Below, piece after piece: positions 12,501-21,400 of a stretch of 64,000 nt of DNA (position 1 is the stretch's first letter; each line of letters opens with the position of its first letter). Below the pieces are notes generated by a model. The model was not told the DNA's origin and made no database searches. It saw nothing but the letters and a program-made list of their open reading frames with translations. The DNA is from Pseudeuparius sepicola (taxonomy: Eukaryota; Arthropoda; Insecta; Coleoptera; Anthribidae), in contig OY987298.1 of assembly GCA_963920635.1 (NCBI GenBank), positions 57,515,949 through 57,579,948 on the forward strand, given 5' to 3'. The translations under genes and the position numbers were made by a program.

Positions 12501-15500
12501 GTAACAAAAATGGTATGTTGGTGGGAAAAATATTTCTTGGCGCCGCAACGCGACGCCTAGCGTCGTATTAGCAGAGTCGCTGCATGAGGCCAATTTATTC
12601 CTTTATACACCCTATATCATCTCCCATATAATATAATATCTCCATATCTTCGACCGTTTTCCACTAAGAGAGGCTGGGCGTATAAAAATGATCACCCTGT
12701 ACATAAAGACGAACTAACACAACCAAAATTTAAAATATTGCATTTATGGTTTTATATACTTGTGAATTCCATTGGGAAGAATTTCAGAAACATCACATTC
12801 AGCCTATAGAAGCCTTCAATCAAGATTAGGCTAGATAACTATTGTAGATAATAAAAAATAAAAGATAAAAAACCTTTTTAAAAACAAACTTTTATTTAAG
12901 TCATGTACTAAAACGAATAAAATAAAATACCTACGTCTTGTATCTACTAAAAGGAATAAAATAAAATAAATCTAGGTTTTCGTTAAGATAATTCAATGCC
13001 AAATTGCGACAAATTTTTGTAAATCAAAAAGCTAGTCGCGCGAATTCTAAAGAAAATACATACTTTGGCAAGTAGGTACTTGCTTATCAACCAATCACTG
13101 TAAATTAAAATTAATTGGTACCTACTTTCTATGAACATTTCTCGCGACAAGCTTTTTAAATTACAAAAACGACTTGGCGCAATTTGGCACTGAATTATTC
13201 TAACAAAAACCTAGACTTATTTTATTTTATTCGATGTAGTACATGATTTATTTCATTTTATTTAATAAAAACTTGTTTTTAAAAAGGTTTTTATCTTTTA
13301 TTTTATTTTATGCTTTTTAGTACATATTTGATTCCCATATCAGGAGAGTGGTAAAGAAATTTAGTCCGCCATATTGGATTTAGTATGCCGTCTTATCTTA
13401 TTATTTTGAACTCGTCAACCCCTTTCATTTGATACCCATATTAAGTATTAGAAAGTAGAAAGTATTACAATATTGAGTATTGCATATTGCATTGTCACTG
13501 GAACTAAAGGTGTATGCAAAATTTCAGCTCAATCGGATGTCAGGAAGTGGTTCTAATTCAGCTTGCAAGATTCGACCCACACAATAACAGTAGTATTCTC
13601 TGAACGCTGCTAACAGGTGAAATTAAATAAAAAAGCTTGTAAAATACGATAAGCGGAAACAAGAGTGCGACGGCTAACGGGCGAACATATTGTACCTATC
13701 TTTATCTATTTAGTGTCCCCTCTACGGATACTGGCTTGAGGAGAAGGCAGGAGTGGGGGCACGGTGTATTCATATTGATTTCGGCTTTGCAGTGTTTTTC
13801 TAGAAGTCGATCTACTTTTTTATTGTCAGTTCCAGAAATTCGATTTTTTTACCAAAATGTAAGTAAAAGATGGAGGAACAATTCGTATGGACAATTTTTT
13901 TAAAAAACATTGTTGGTACTTGTAAAATTTACAAAAATGCTACCGTTTCATTTGCTGGGGAGTATTTGAAGGAGTATTTTTGTTACCATTAAAAAACTAC
14001 AATTAAAAACAAAAAAATTGTCCATACGAATCGTAGACCTATATTTTCGCCACAGTTTGAGACAGGTTTGACAGAAATCAGTTTACGTATAACAGAGGAG
14101 ATAGATTTTGAAGTTTCAAATTTTGTTTTGCATTTTTGGTGGACGTCCTGGGACTAATTGCATGTAAAGTATACGGTAGAAAGCTAGCGGAATTCCGTGC
14201 GTTTATCTGTACTATTTGCAGTGCCATTGCTCTTAATGGTATCATACGAAAAAGACCTAGAACTGCCTTTTTATTTTCTATGGATTCTACAATTTTTTGA
14301 ACAAAGTTGAAAATAGCTGTGGTGGTAGATTTCCCTTTAATAAATCCATGTTGTGTGTGTCACTTTATGGCGTATTATGGTGTGTGCCACTTATTTGAAG
14401 AATGTTAACTTAGAATTTAGTAATTATTGTTCTTGATTTCTGACTCCAAAAATAATAAGTAGTAATACTCTTTAATCTGTTGTGGTTCTTCTTTATTTTT
14501 TTATATACATATCCCTAGCAACACGTTTTCAAGGAACATCTCATTTTATCAACAATGATAATATTAAACAATTATTATAATACCTGTCGATTCAAACAAG
14601 CACCACAAATTAATTTGAGATTCCATTGAATTTTGTTTTTGAGAAATAGATAAAAGAATATTTTGACAGCTAACTGAAAATTCAGAAAAAGCTTTGATTA
14701 GTTCTTTTGTTGAATCAGATGAACTACTATTATTATTATTTTGAAAATTTGATTGAGGATGAACCTTTTGTTGATTAATTTCTGAAATATTATTAAAATT
14801 TGATAATGGTTTATAAGTTTCCCAAATTTTATCAGCAAGTTCTAGTAAATCGTTGACATTTTCCTTACCTGATGCTGTCAAAGCTACAAGAATCGTTTTT
14901 GGTAAACGTCTTTTCCATAGTTTGACCAATAAATCTTGACTGACCATTTGTGAACCACCAACAGTGTTGAGCATGCTTCGGTAAAAATCTGAAGGTTTTC
15001 GATCACCAATTTCGGTTCCAGTAAGGAGGTCATCTAAACGTTTTTCTTCACTTGCAGTTAATCTGCGAATTAAAATTTCTTTAATGGTTTTACACATATT
15101 ATCTTCTGGAGGATTTGAAACAACATCATAAATATTTGTCACAATATCGAGAGGTAAATTTGCTATAACGAGATGGTATTTAGTTTTATCAGATGTAATT
15201 CGAGAAATTATAAATTGAGCTTCAATTTGAGTAAACCAAATTTCTGGTTTCGAAATCCAAAACGGTGGAAATCTGATGGAAGAAATATTTTCAATATTTT
15301 TGACATTGTCATTTTGGCATTTTTAAAATGAAAAATTAGATTCTTTTAAAAGAGAAAATATTTTGTGGTGAAGTTTGACTTACAATTAATAAGTACTGGA
15401 TTAGAATTTTCTTCTGATTTAAAAGGTTTGTTTTGAAATTTTCTTCTCAAACTTGTTGGTCTTCTGCGGCTCGGACTGCGTTGCTTCCTCGTATCTGCAC

Positions 15501-17816
15501 CTCTGGAAACGTAGGGGCTGTGTTGCTTTCTCGTTTCGGCCTATCTGGAAACGTAGGGGCTGTGTTGCTTCCTGGTTTCTTCCTCTGGAACCGTTGGGGC
15601 TGTGTTGTTTCCTTTGGATCGACGATAATTTCTTCTTCGATGTTTCTTGCTTCAAGATCACGTGGGGGTCACCAATTATGGTGTATTATGGTGTGTGCCA
15701 CTTATTTGAAGAATGTTAACTTAGAATTTAGTAATTATTGTTCTTGATTTCTGGCTCCAAAAATAATAAGTAGTAATACTCTTTAATCTGTTGTGGTTCT
15801 TCTTTATTTTTTTATATACATATCCCTAGCAACACGTTTTCAAGGAATATCTTATTTTATCAACAATGATAATATTAAACAATTATTATACTACCTGTCG
15901 ATTCAAACAAGCACCACACACTTATAATTTTGTTATCTAATAAAAAAACTTGTTAGTTGAATGCATATGCAAGCCTCAAATATTTTTGAGGAGGAAGACA
16001 TCAAGCTTACAGGTCTATAATTTCCTAGTATTGATTCGTTTCCTCGTTTGTGAATAGGTTTTACAAGTGCCAGCTTCAGATTATCCGGGAAGATACCATA
16101 ATTCAGTGAATTATTAATTATGTAAGTTATCGGTTTGCAAATTATACTGACACAGGCCTTCATAATTCGAACCGGTATATTATCATCTCCACTACTTAAC
16201 TTGTTTTTTATTTTTTTGTTATGTCTATAATTTATTGTTCTGTTACTGGGCTTATTTTTAGTATATTTGTTGCTACATATTTATTTTGATTTGATATTTT
16301 GTAAGTTGGTTGTTAATTAAGTAACTCTTTCGCTGATTCTATAAAGAATTTATTAAAATCATTCGCTATGTCTTCAGGTTCACCTTCTAAACTCCTGGAC
16401 AAAATTAACGCAACATCATAAATGTGCCACTTATTTGATGCTATTTTTTTTTCTGAATTTATGATCCGATTTAAATGATTTTTTTTGCATTGTAGGTTGG
16501 TTCCTTGACAATGTCATAGTTTTCGCTGTTTATGATAAAAAGTTCATTTTCGATTTATACCGGGTGTAACAAAAATGTTATGTCTTTTTCCGAAAATTCG
16601 TATCACCCTGTGGAGTATACTAGCAACCGAAACATATAGCAGTTGACATTAGACGATAGATCCATCTTTCTTCAACATTTTCTTTTTTGGTTTACTTCAT
16701 TATCTCTGTTATTAAAGGAGATACACTGTTTTATATCGTTAAAAGTTAAAAGGTATTCTTTTTAGGGGGAAACAAGATTCAAAGCCTTTTTGAAATGCCT
16801 TGTAGAAACTGTCCCACTGTTTGTTAACTTCATTAGGGTTTATCATATAAATGTTCATCCAATCTATGTCATTTATATGCAGCTCAAACTAATCACCACA
16901 CTATTTTGCACCTTTTGCAACATCGAAACTTCGCGAAAACCCGTGGAAAAACAGAAAGTTTGAAAGATTTATGCTGTGTTTACGTCCGGCCCGGCCGCTG
17001 TTTTCGCCCAACATTCGGCGCGCCCAAAATAGTGTGGTGATCAGTTTGAGCCAAATTCATCTAAATTATAACCATAAATATCGCCGTGAAAAGTGAGATG
17101 TCAGAGTGAGAGCACCAAAAACTAAGGCCAGATTCATGTTCAGGGACCTCGAAAATAGGGGGGTAGCCAAAATTATGCATACCCCATTTCAATATTGACC
17201 ATTCAATATTGACTAGCAAAATTGACCACCCTCATCTAGAAAATTTAGTATTAAAGAATAAAAATAATTTGATAACGTAGAGATAATAATAATATATAAT
17301 ATAATTTAATTTTACAAGTTTTTATTAAACTTAATGTTATCTTATTTCAGTTGATTTGTCAACTGCTTTGAATAATGATTCTCTGACTGGCATTCTAAAC
17401 AATGCAGAGGCCTTGCAGCAACTGCAAAACCATCTGCCGCCAATTGATGCCAATACTGAAGAAGTATTGAGGTCCACTTTGGCTTCGCCTCAATTTCAGC
17501 AGGTAAAATAAAGGCTTTTGTTTTCATTTTTAAATTTATCAAATGTTCTGTTTTTTGACAGGCTGTTTCTCAGTTCTCCAGTGCCCTTGAATCTGGCCAA
17601 TTAGGACCAGTCGTTTCACAGCTGTCTGTAAATTCCGATGCAGTAGCTGCGGCCACATCAGGAAATATGCAGGAGTTTATAAAGGCATTGGAGAAATCAA
17701 CAAATTCTTCAGCTTCTGGTGGCACAGAAGCAACCAAGAAAGATGATCAAGCTAAGAAGGATACGAAGAAAGATAAGGAGGACGATGATGATGAAGAGCA
17801 GATGCAGTTGGACTAG
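6233..17816 (+). CDS. ADRM1: ADRM1/Rpn13, proteasomal ubiquitin receptor (C-terminal three exons)
   Basis: ADRM1 sits on the proteasome base, binds ubiquitin chains through an N-terminal Pru domain, and recruits the deubiquitinase UCH37 through a C-terminal DEUBAD domain. Three exons join in frame: 6233-6582 (linker), 17351-17502 and 17562-17816 (DEUBAD and tail), about 253 residues. The linker ends in IQLTDLRNFLQGI, the conserved start of the C-terminal part. DEUBAD hallmarks are LTGILNNAEALQQLQNHLP, LASPQFQQAVSQFSSALES and GQLGPVVSQL. The protein ends in an acidic Lys/Asp/Glu tail and stops at 17816. The Pru exons are absent from the visible sequence. All three junctions obey GT/AG and keep phase (phase 1, then phase 0). 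The 10.8-kb intron is filled with transposons. Downstream neighbour OGG1 converges on it. Confidence 0.93.
6900..7560 (-). other. Unrecognised open frames, one with a signal-peptide-like N terminus
   Basis: A - strand frame from about 7259 to 7080 starts MKMRTLIFIVYAGLLCFGM, a hydrophobic leader, then has GGCSCS and a second hydrophobic stretch. A second - strand frame (7498-7256) contains TPKERVNLKDGFEYGGEIRL. Neither matches a family I recognise, and both lie in the ADRM1 intron. They may be remains of a mobile element. I see no promoter or splice support. Confidence 0.2.
7560..8140. other. No gene recognised
   Basis: AT-rich intronic sequence with only short frames and no repeat structure visible by eye. 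Confidence 0.35.
8136..8200 (+). repeat. tRNA-related sequence, possible SINE head
   Basis: The segment contains GGTTCCAATCC at about 8169, which fits the RNA polymerase III B box (GGTTCNANNCC), with GGTTAGAGAGG upstream and a T-run (TTTTTTATTTTTATTTTTT) directly downstream. A full cloverleaf with an acceptor stem could not be built, so this is a tRNA-derived SINE fragment or tRNA pseudogene, not an annotated tRNA gene. Confidence 0.45.
8565..8675 (+). repeat. Dispersed repeat, inverted copy at 17040-17178
   Basis: The segment with GGCTACCCCCCTATTTTCG, GGTCCCTGAACA and GCGATATTTGTGGTTATAAT recurs in reverse complement at 17040-17178, about 8.4 kb away in the same intron. A LINE inserted at its right edge (8682). 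Confidence 0.8.
8682..9661 (-). mobile_element. 5'-truncated LINE with (TAA)n tail
   Basis: The - strand encodes the C-terminal half of a LINE reverse transcriptase. It begins at about 9660 with YINDLSTNILNTHASL and the catalytic YTDD box (family consensus YADD). It continues with the thumb region TKFLGIYLDNKLKW and IRETVYYATFE (9440-9225). After one frame break at about 9222 it continues with RYGAS, FRIQKATIRTMFNL and LPECIKQTII (to 8880). A 3' UTR follows with AATAAAG near 8706, then a (TAA)n tail at 8682-8700. Tail type and motifs fit the I/jockey/CR1 group. 5' truncation is usual for target-primed insertions. Confidence 0.85.
9790..10030. other. GC-rich island of unknown origin
   Basis: About 230 bp is far richer in C, G and CpG than its surroundings (for example CCGGCGGCGCGTTTAGCGCG). 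A 78-residue + strand frame runs through it, but its Arg/Pro/Gly-rich product resembles no family known to me. It may be the 5' end of an unrecognised retroelement. Confidence 0.35.
10028..10540. repeat. ACAGGGTG-starting repeat segment
   Basis: It begins TACAGGGTGATTCCGCGAAA, the same terminal motif as the foldback elements that follow. It contains a short 19-bp direct repeat (ATATAAATATTAAACACAT) near 10182-10220. A matching right terminus was not identified. Confidence 0.4.
10538..10780 (-). CDS. Unrecognised basic ORF fragment
   Basis: A - strand frame of ~80 residues ends at 10538. It is rich in Lys, Arg and Leu and contains RVPFWHLGWEKFKNENF, RLRDFLEKQMEPKLTKLYL and a basic C terminus. 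Its apparent start lies inside the adjoining foldback element, so the true N terminus is lost or spliced. The composition suggests a real former coding segment, possibly from a mobile element. I recognise no domain. Confidence 0.3.
   Translation of the reverse strand, partial: QGQLRVPFWHLGWEKFKNENFIPKYRLRDFLEKQMEPKLTKLYLKRLLPELVDPTTTHLKRHKVVKEKSNRNPKYHIDIA
10781..11343. mobile_element. Foldback MITE with ~140-bp inverted ends (ACAGGGTGG)
   Basis: The left end TACAGGGTGGTTCATTATAA (10781) is matched by the inverted right end ending CCACCCTGTA at 11343. Both arms continue through a TTTTTCTAACCTCAAAA-like stretch, AAACTTTTG and GACGCTATTGGACCGTGTAC. TA dinucleotides at both edges fit a TA target duplication. 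There is no coding capacity. Confidence 0.85.
11400..12701. mobile_element. Long foldback element, ACAGGGTGATCA ends
   Basis: The left arm starts TACAGGGTGATCATTTTTA at 11400; the right arm ends with its complement at 12701. The arms pair through CCAGCCTCTCTT and ATGGAGATATTATA. Deeper inside, 11690-11825 pairs with 12350-12485 (for example GGGTCATTTTTACGTATAAC). Extra ACAGGGTG ends at 11473 and 11586 suggest nested insertions. Short frames inside it are artefacts. Confidence 0.8.
12846..13309. mobile_element. AT-rich foldback element
   Basis: Left arm 12846-13025 and right arm 13140-13309 are imperfect inverted copies sharing AAAAACCTTTTTAAAAACAA, the AACCTAGA-type segment and AATTCAATGCCAAATTG. 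The arms leave a ~110-bp centre. There is no coding capacity. Confidence 0.75.
13310..14235. repeat. Intronic sequence with a small foldback at 13881-14034
   Basis: AATTCGTATGGACAATTTTT at 13881 pairs with AAAAAATTGTCCATACGAAT ending at 14032, around a ~110-bp loop. The flanking sequence holds no recognised gene. Confidence 0.6.
14366..14607 (-). repeat. 3' LTR of the gag-only element
   Basis: This 242-bp copy pairs with 15677-15918. CACTT lies just outside it at 14361-14365. Confidence 0.9.
14564..15320 (-). pseudogene. Gypsy-type Gag (capsid region), truncated
   Basis: The capsid region opens upstream of the first Met with PPFWISKPEIWFTQIEAQF and TKYHLVIANLP. It continues with VVSNPPEDN, IKEILIRRLTASEEKRLDDL, GDRKPSDFYRSML and LWKRRLPKTILVAL, the usual order in insect gypsy-like Gag. 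No zinc knuckle is seen. After ESQINLWC the frame reads into the 3' LTR and stops at 14564, so nucleocapsid and pol are absent. The upstream start is uncertain because a short frame break lies near 15320. Confidence 0.8.
15470..15620. repeat. ~48-bp minisatellite in the LTR-element leader
   Basis: Three imperfect units share GGAAACGTAGGGGCTGTGTT or a close variant. They sit between the primer binding site and gag and create Gln/Pro-rich reading frames that are not genes. Confidence 0.7.
15677..15918 (-). repeat. 5' LTR of the gag-only element
   Basis: This 242-bp copy is followed on the - strand by the primer-binding-site-like segment. AATAAAG within the LTR is a possible polyadenylation signal. 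CACTT lies just outside at 15919-15923. Confidence 0.9.
16881..17052. repeat. Hairpin/foldback
   Basis: AGCTCAAACTAATCACCACA at 16881 pairs with the inverted copy ending in CAGTTTGAGCC at 17052. The loop contains the GC-rich CCGGCCCGGCCGC. Confidence 0.75.
17040..17178 (-). repeat. Inverted copy of the 8565-8675 repeat
   Basis: The reverse complement shares CTACCCCCCTATTTTCGAGG and ATCGCCGTGA/TCACGGCGAT blocks with 8565-8675. Confidence 0.8.
17351..17502 (+). CDS. ADRM1: ADRM1 exon: first half of DEUBAD
   Basis: The exon lies between CTTATTTCAG and GTAAAA. With the G carried over from the previous exon it reads VDLSTALNNDSLTGILNNAE, then LQQLQNHLPPIDANTEEVLR and STLASPQFQQ, matching the helical UCH37-binding domain of Rpn13. 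It ends in phase 0. Confidence 0.95.
17562..17816 (+). CDS. ADRM1: ADRM1 last exon: second half of DEUBAD and acidic tail
   Basis: After a 59-bp intron ending TTTTTTGACAG the frame reads AVSQFSSALESGQLGPVVSQ, then MQEFIKALEKS, a Ser-rich spacer, and a Lys/Asp/Glu tail ending EEQMQLD. Human ADRM1 ends similarly (acidic, then SLD). A TAG stop is at 17814-17816. Confidence 0.95.
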   Translation, partial: AVSQFSSALESGQLGPVVSQLSVNSDAVAAATSGNMQEFIKALEKSTNSSASGGTEATKKDDQAKKDTKKDKEDDDDEEQMQLD

Positions 17817-18378
17817 ATATTTTTGAAAAATGCAAACGTATATCTTTTAAATATATTGTAATCTGATCAATGCTTTGCGAAATATATTTCATATTATGCT
17901 TACTGGGTAAGATGTCTTTTTAGTTTCCAGTTTCCTTTTTAGGTGGTAATGGTGGGGAGCACATCCAAGAGGTAAACACCACCCTTATTTCAAATACAAT
18001 AAAAAAATATCCTTATTTTTTTTAATATTTCTAATTCCAGCCGATTGTAAATATTGTTCCATTGATACAGGTAACCGAACATACTTTTGATGACGTTTTA
18101 TTTCCAGCCTTAATGTGAAAATTCCGAAAATAATTAAGAAATCCCATCTCTATCTAACTTTTTTGACGATGCTACAAAACACTTGAAACCACAAACCCAT
18201 AAAGACCAAAACCCCACAAAATCTGTATGTAATGTACGTACATCACATCAAGTAATACTGATTAAAACTAAATAACTTTGAAAGAATAAAAAACTTTACA
18301 ATAATAGTTTTAATATAATATAAAACTTCATTTGTAATTCCTTTTAAAAAAATGAATATACCATATCAATATTCTCTG
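17817..18378. other. Convergent ADRM1-OGG1 intergenic region
   Basis: This holds the two 3' ends. A candidate + strand polyadenylation signal AATAAA lies near 17998. The - strand TTTATT (AATAAA for OGG1) near 18098 is a candidate for the other gene. If both are used the transcripts would nearly abut. No further gene is seen. Confidence 0.6.
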
Positions 18379-18465
18379 CTACACTTTTCTCTTTTTAGCC
18401 TTAGTATCATTATAAGATTTCTGATTAGCTCCTTGGAACTTTTTTAGGTCAGCACAAAACAAAAC
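18379..18465 (-). CDS. OGG1: OGG1 last exon
   Basis: The acceptor TTTGTAG ends at 18466. The exon reads VLFCADLKKFQG and ends in the basic KAKKRKV before TAG at 18381-18379. The Phe of VLF corresponds to human Phe319, which stacks on 8-oxoguanine. Confidence 0.93.
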   Translation of the reverse strand, partial: VLFCADLKKFQGANQKSYNDTKAKKRKV

Positions 18466-21400
18466 CTACAAACATACATTATTCTACAATAATACCATTG
18501 AGTAAAGAATAGTTATTTATGTACCAAGGCACTGAAGTTTAACTTTTTATGACTCATGTGGAGTTTAGTTGCTGAGGCCCCTGGCCGAGGCAAATAAACC
18601 ACATGAGTCATAAAAAGAACTTCAGTGCCGAGGTACATATTATATTTTTCTTGAAATCGGAAAAAAAATGTTTTATTAGGCAAGAAAATAATAATAAGGG
18701 ATCTCCCGTCCACGAACCGACTACGCGCGGAGTTGCTTGACTTTACCGATCGCTCTACCTAGGACAAGTATAATGATGTACGGCACCTTCTGACAGAAAA
18801 ACCAAACTGCTGCTTCTTGTGCAGCCTACACAACAAATTATTGATTTTCAAATTTACTAAAATATGTATACTGAAGGATTGCGCTTCTATAGGAAACAAT
18901 TTCTCAATGTGTACGAAAAGTTAAATGAGCCTTTATCGGCCGGGTTTTGAATATTTGGTCACTTTTGACGGGCGATTTCTCCGCGTCTGACGTTTGATGT
19001 TTACATCTCGCCAAGGCCTACTTATTTAAAAAATCGTACAATAATGGGCTACATTATTGTACGATTTCTGTGCTTTTAATGACGATTTTGGGACATTTTA
19101 ATGCCGATTTCAAGAAAAATATATTCTATATATAGAATATATTATAATACAATACAATAAAGCTATTCTTACGGTATGTGCCCAACCAGCTAAAGGTCCA
19201 TATAAGTTCCTAAAATTGTCACCTATTTCGTTATATATTTTTTCTGTGACTGTTTTTTGCTTTGCTAATTTTGGCATATATAACCTGGCAGCTATTTGGT
19301 AAATGTGTGTGTCTACAGGAATTGCCTGCAAATGCCCTAGTGACATTAAGCAAATACAATCTGCAACCTGAAAAAATAAATATTTAGTAGGTGATTAATT
19401 AAACAATCGAAAGACCACAAAAAAACGTGATTATATTTAATATGAGTTTGTTGTTCTTTTTTCATCCTTTTGCTATGCAAGCACCCATAATGAAGTTATT
19501 ACATTATCATAATATAGGATGGTATTTTTTATTGTTTCGTAAATGGAAATTTTAAGTAAAGTATAAATGAACTTGCAACACAGTCATACGGGGCGCGATC
19601 TATTTCATAACATTTACCACGCTCTGCTACTGTTAAAAATATCAGACTTATCAGCAGAAATCACCCGTATAAAATTCAAAGGTTTTTATGCAGTCAACGT
19701 CGACCTAATCAAGGAGGCAGCCAATACAAAAGCGAGCGTAGCGATTTGATTGGTCAGCGTTTCGGAGTTCCATGGAGCAGGTGTCGACGTGGGCCAGTTA
19801 GGCCAGTATAACCAGTGCTGTGCAAGGAAATAAGGATTGCGCTTTATTTTACGAATTTTGGTTTTGTGTATAGATTTTTGAGTGGTATTGTTTTGTGTGT
19901 AGCAAAATTATTGGTTTGCTTTGGTTTGAATTATTTCAAAGTTTATTTTATTCTTTTTTAGAGCATTTAACTAAATAAAATAATATTATAAATGGCCGCC
20001 CGCAGCCTGACTCGGTCTTGTTTTACAAAGCAAATGCCGCCCAAGCATTTTTATGCTGTTCCAAGTGAGTTCATTTATGCCATACAATAGTATTAAGTTT
20101 TTTATTTTAGTAATATTCTACAACCGCCGACAAAAGTAGACACTAAATCATTTTTTCAGATATTTCAGTGCACATAAACTACGAGATTTTTTCATTGTTT
20201 CAAAACAGTGTACAAAAGTGTACAGGGTGGCCCATCCAAGCGGAAAAAGTTTGTTATGTGGAGACATGTTAACATAAAATCATCAATCAAAACACGAATT
20301 TGTAGTAAAAATTAAGGGGAATTTGAGGGCGTACTAGGATACAGGGGCTGATAAAAAAGTTATTGCCAAAAAACTTTTTTACAAAATAATAAAATCAATT
20401 GTTTTACCTACACAACCATTAGAGAACCTTTAAGCAATATTCCTGAATATTCAGTTTTTTTTTAAATAACTTCCACTTTAAGCGGAAATGAAAAGACTGT
20501 CAAATAGTGACAGATTTAGGTGCCCCATTTTCGCATATAAGCCTCGAAGAGGGTTGAAAAGTACATCGATGTTGAGTAAAATGAAGGAAAATTTACGAGT
20601 GGCCCCTGGGGATAACATATGGAAAATTGGATTTTCCTTAACGGAAATAAAAGGTGGCTGTTGTCCATATTTTCACGCAAACCGTGTTCACTAAATGATT
20701 AATTAATAGAACCTGGCTTCGGAAAACCAAAGGCTTGAGTATTGCAGGTGGCTAAAGGGTTGAAATAAGGGCGTAATCTTGTAGATTTTGATCGATTTTT
20801 CCACACAAGCCCATCGGAAGTATGAAAAAATACATCGTCACTAGCCCTCTTTGAAGCCTGTATGCGAAAATGGGGCACCTAAATCTGTCACTATCTGACA
20901 GTCTGAAAGTAATTTTATGTATTTTAAAACTTACACATTTCATTTAAGGTGACATTTTGAGAGGGGCGAGTCCACCGAAATTTAAACTAAAATTAGCAAT
21001 TTTCCGGTACAGTTTTTTCTGCATCTAAATACATCTTTGACTAGACAAACTAATGTGTAGCCTCAGTAAACGTTTATTTACTGGATAATTGCTGAAGGTA
21101 TCCCGATTTTATATAAATAATCATTTTTTATGCAAAGGTTTGGCGTCACTTTGACAACAAGGATTAAAATACAATTTCTCCTAATAGGTAAATGCCATTA
21201 ATGAGAAAAATAAAGCTTAGTTGGGTAATTAAATTGATTTCCTTCAATCTCACACTACAACAATAACAAGGACAGGAGTGGTTTTCCAAAAAAAATTGTA
21301 CCTAAAAAATATTCAAAACACAGCCATACACACAGAAAAAAATATTGATGATTGCTTAACATGGAATTTTTTGGTTGAGGCTTTTTTGAAAGGATTGCTG

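Larger units (their letters stand above)
14366..15918 (-). mobile_element. Gag-only LTR retrotransposon (gypsy-type) with intact LTRs
   Basis: Two direct repeats of 242 bp, 14366-14607 and 15677-15918, differ at about six positions. They are flanked by a perfect 5-bp target duplication CACTT (14361-14365 and 15919-15923). The element reads on the - strand: the LTR starts TGTGGTGCTTG, and just inside the 5' LTR (from 15676 downward) is ATTGGTGACCCCCACGTG, a TGG-starting primer-binding-site-like sequence. The interior holds only leader and gag. Pol is missing, and gag runs straight into the 3' LTR with no polypurine tract, so the internal deletion ends at the LTR boundary. It is non-autonomous and inserted inside a LINE. 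Confidence 0.92.
14235..16880 (-). mobile_element. LINE remnant (I/jockey-like RT) split by an LTR element
   Basis: Read on the - strand, the pieces follow LINE ORF2 order. Near 16850-16740 is WDSFYKAFQKGFESCFPLK. Near 16400-16310 is EPEDIANDFNKFFIESAKE. At 16190-15933 is RT block 1, with KLSSGDDNIPVRIMKA, YIINNSLNYGIFPDNLK and GNYRPVSLMSSSSKIFE. The frame then breaks at the LTR element (14366-15918) and resumes at 14350-14240 with HGFIKGKSTTTAIFNFVQ. It ends before motif A. The interruption places the LTR insertion later than the LINE. Stops and frameshifts make the LINE inactive. Confidence 0.85.
6583..17350 (+). other. ADRM1: ADRM1 intron, 10.8 kb, filled with mobile elements
   Basis: The intron is bounded by GTTAGT (6583) and CTTATTTCAG (ends 17350). 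It contains a tRNA-related sequence, two LINE remnants, a gag-only LTR element and at least five foldback or MITE-like units, annotated separately. Confidence 0.85.

Noticed and set aside
15433..15747. 88- and 104-residue + strand frames
   Set aside because: They run through the leader minisatellite of the LTR element and have no family resemblance.
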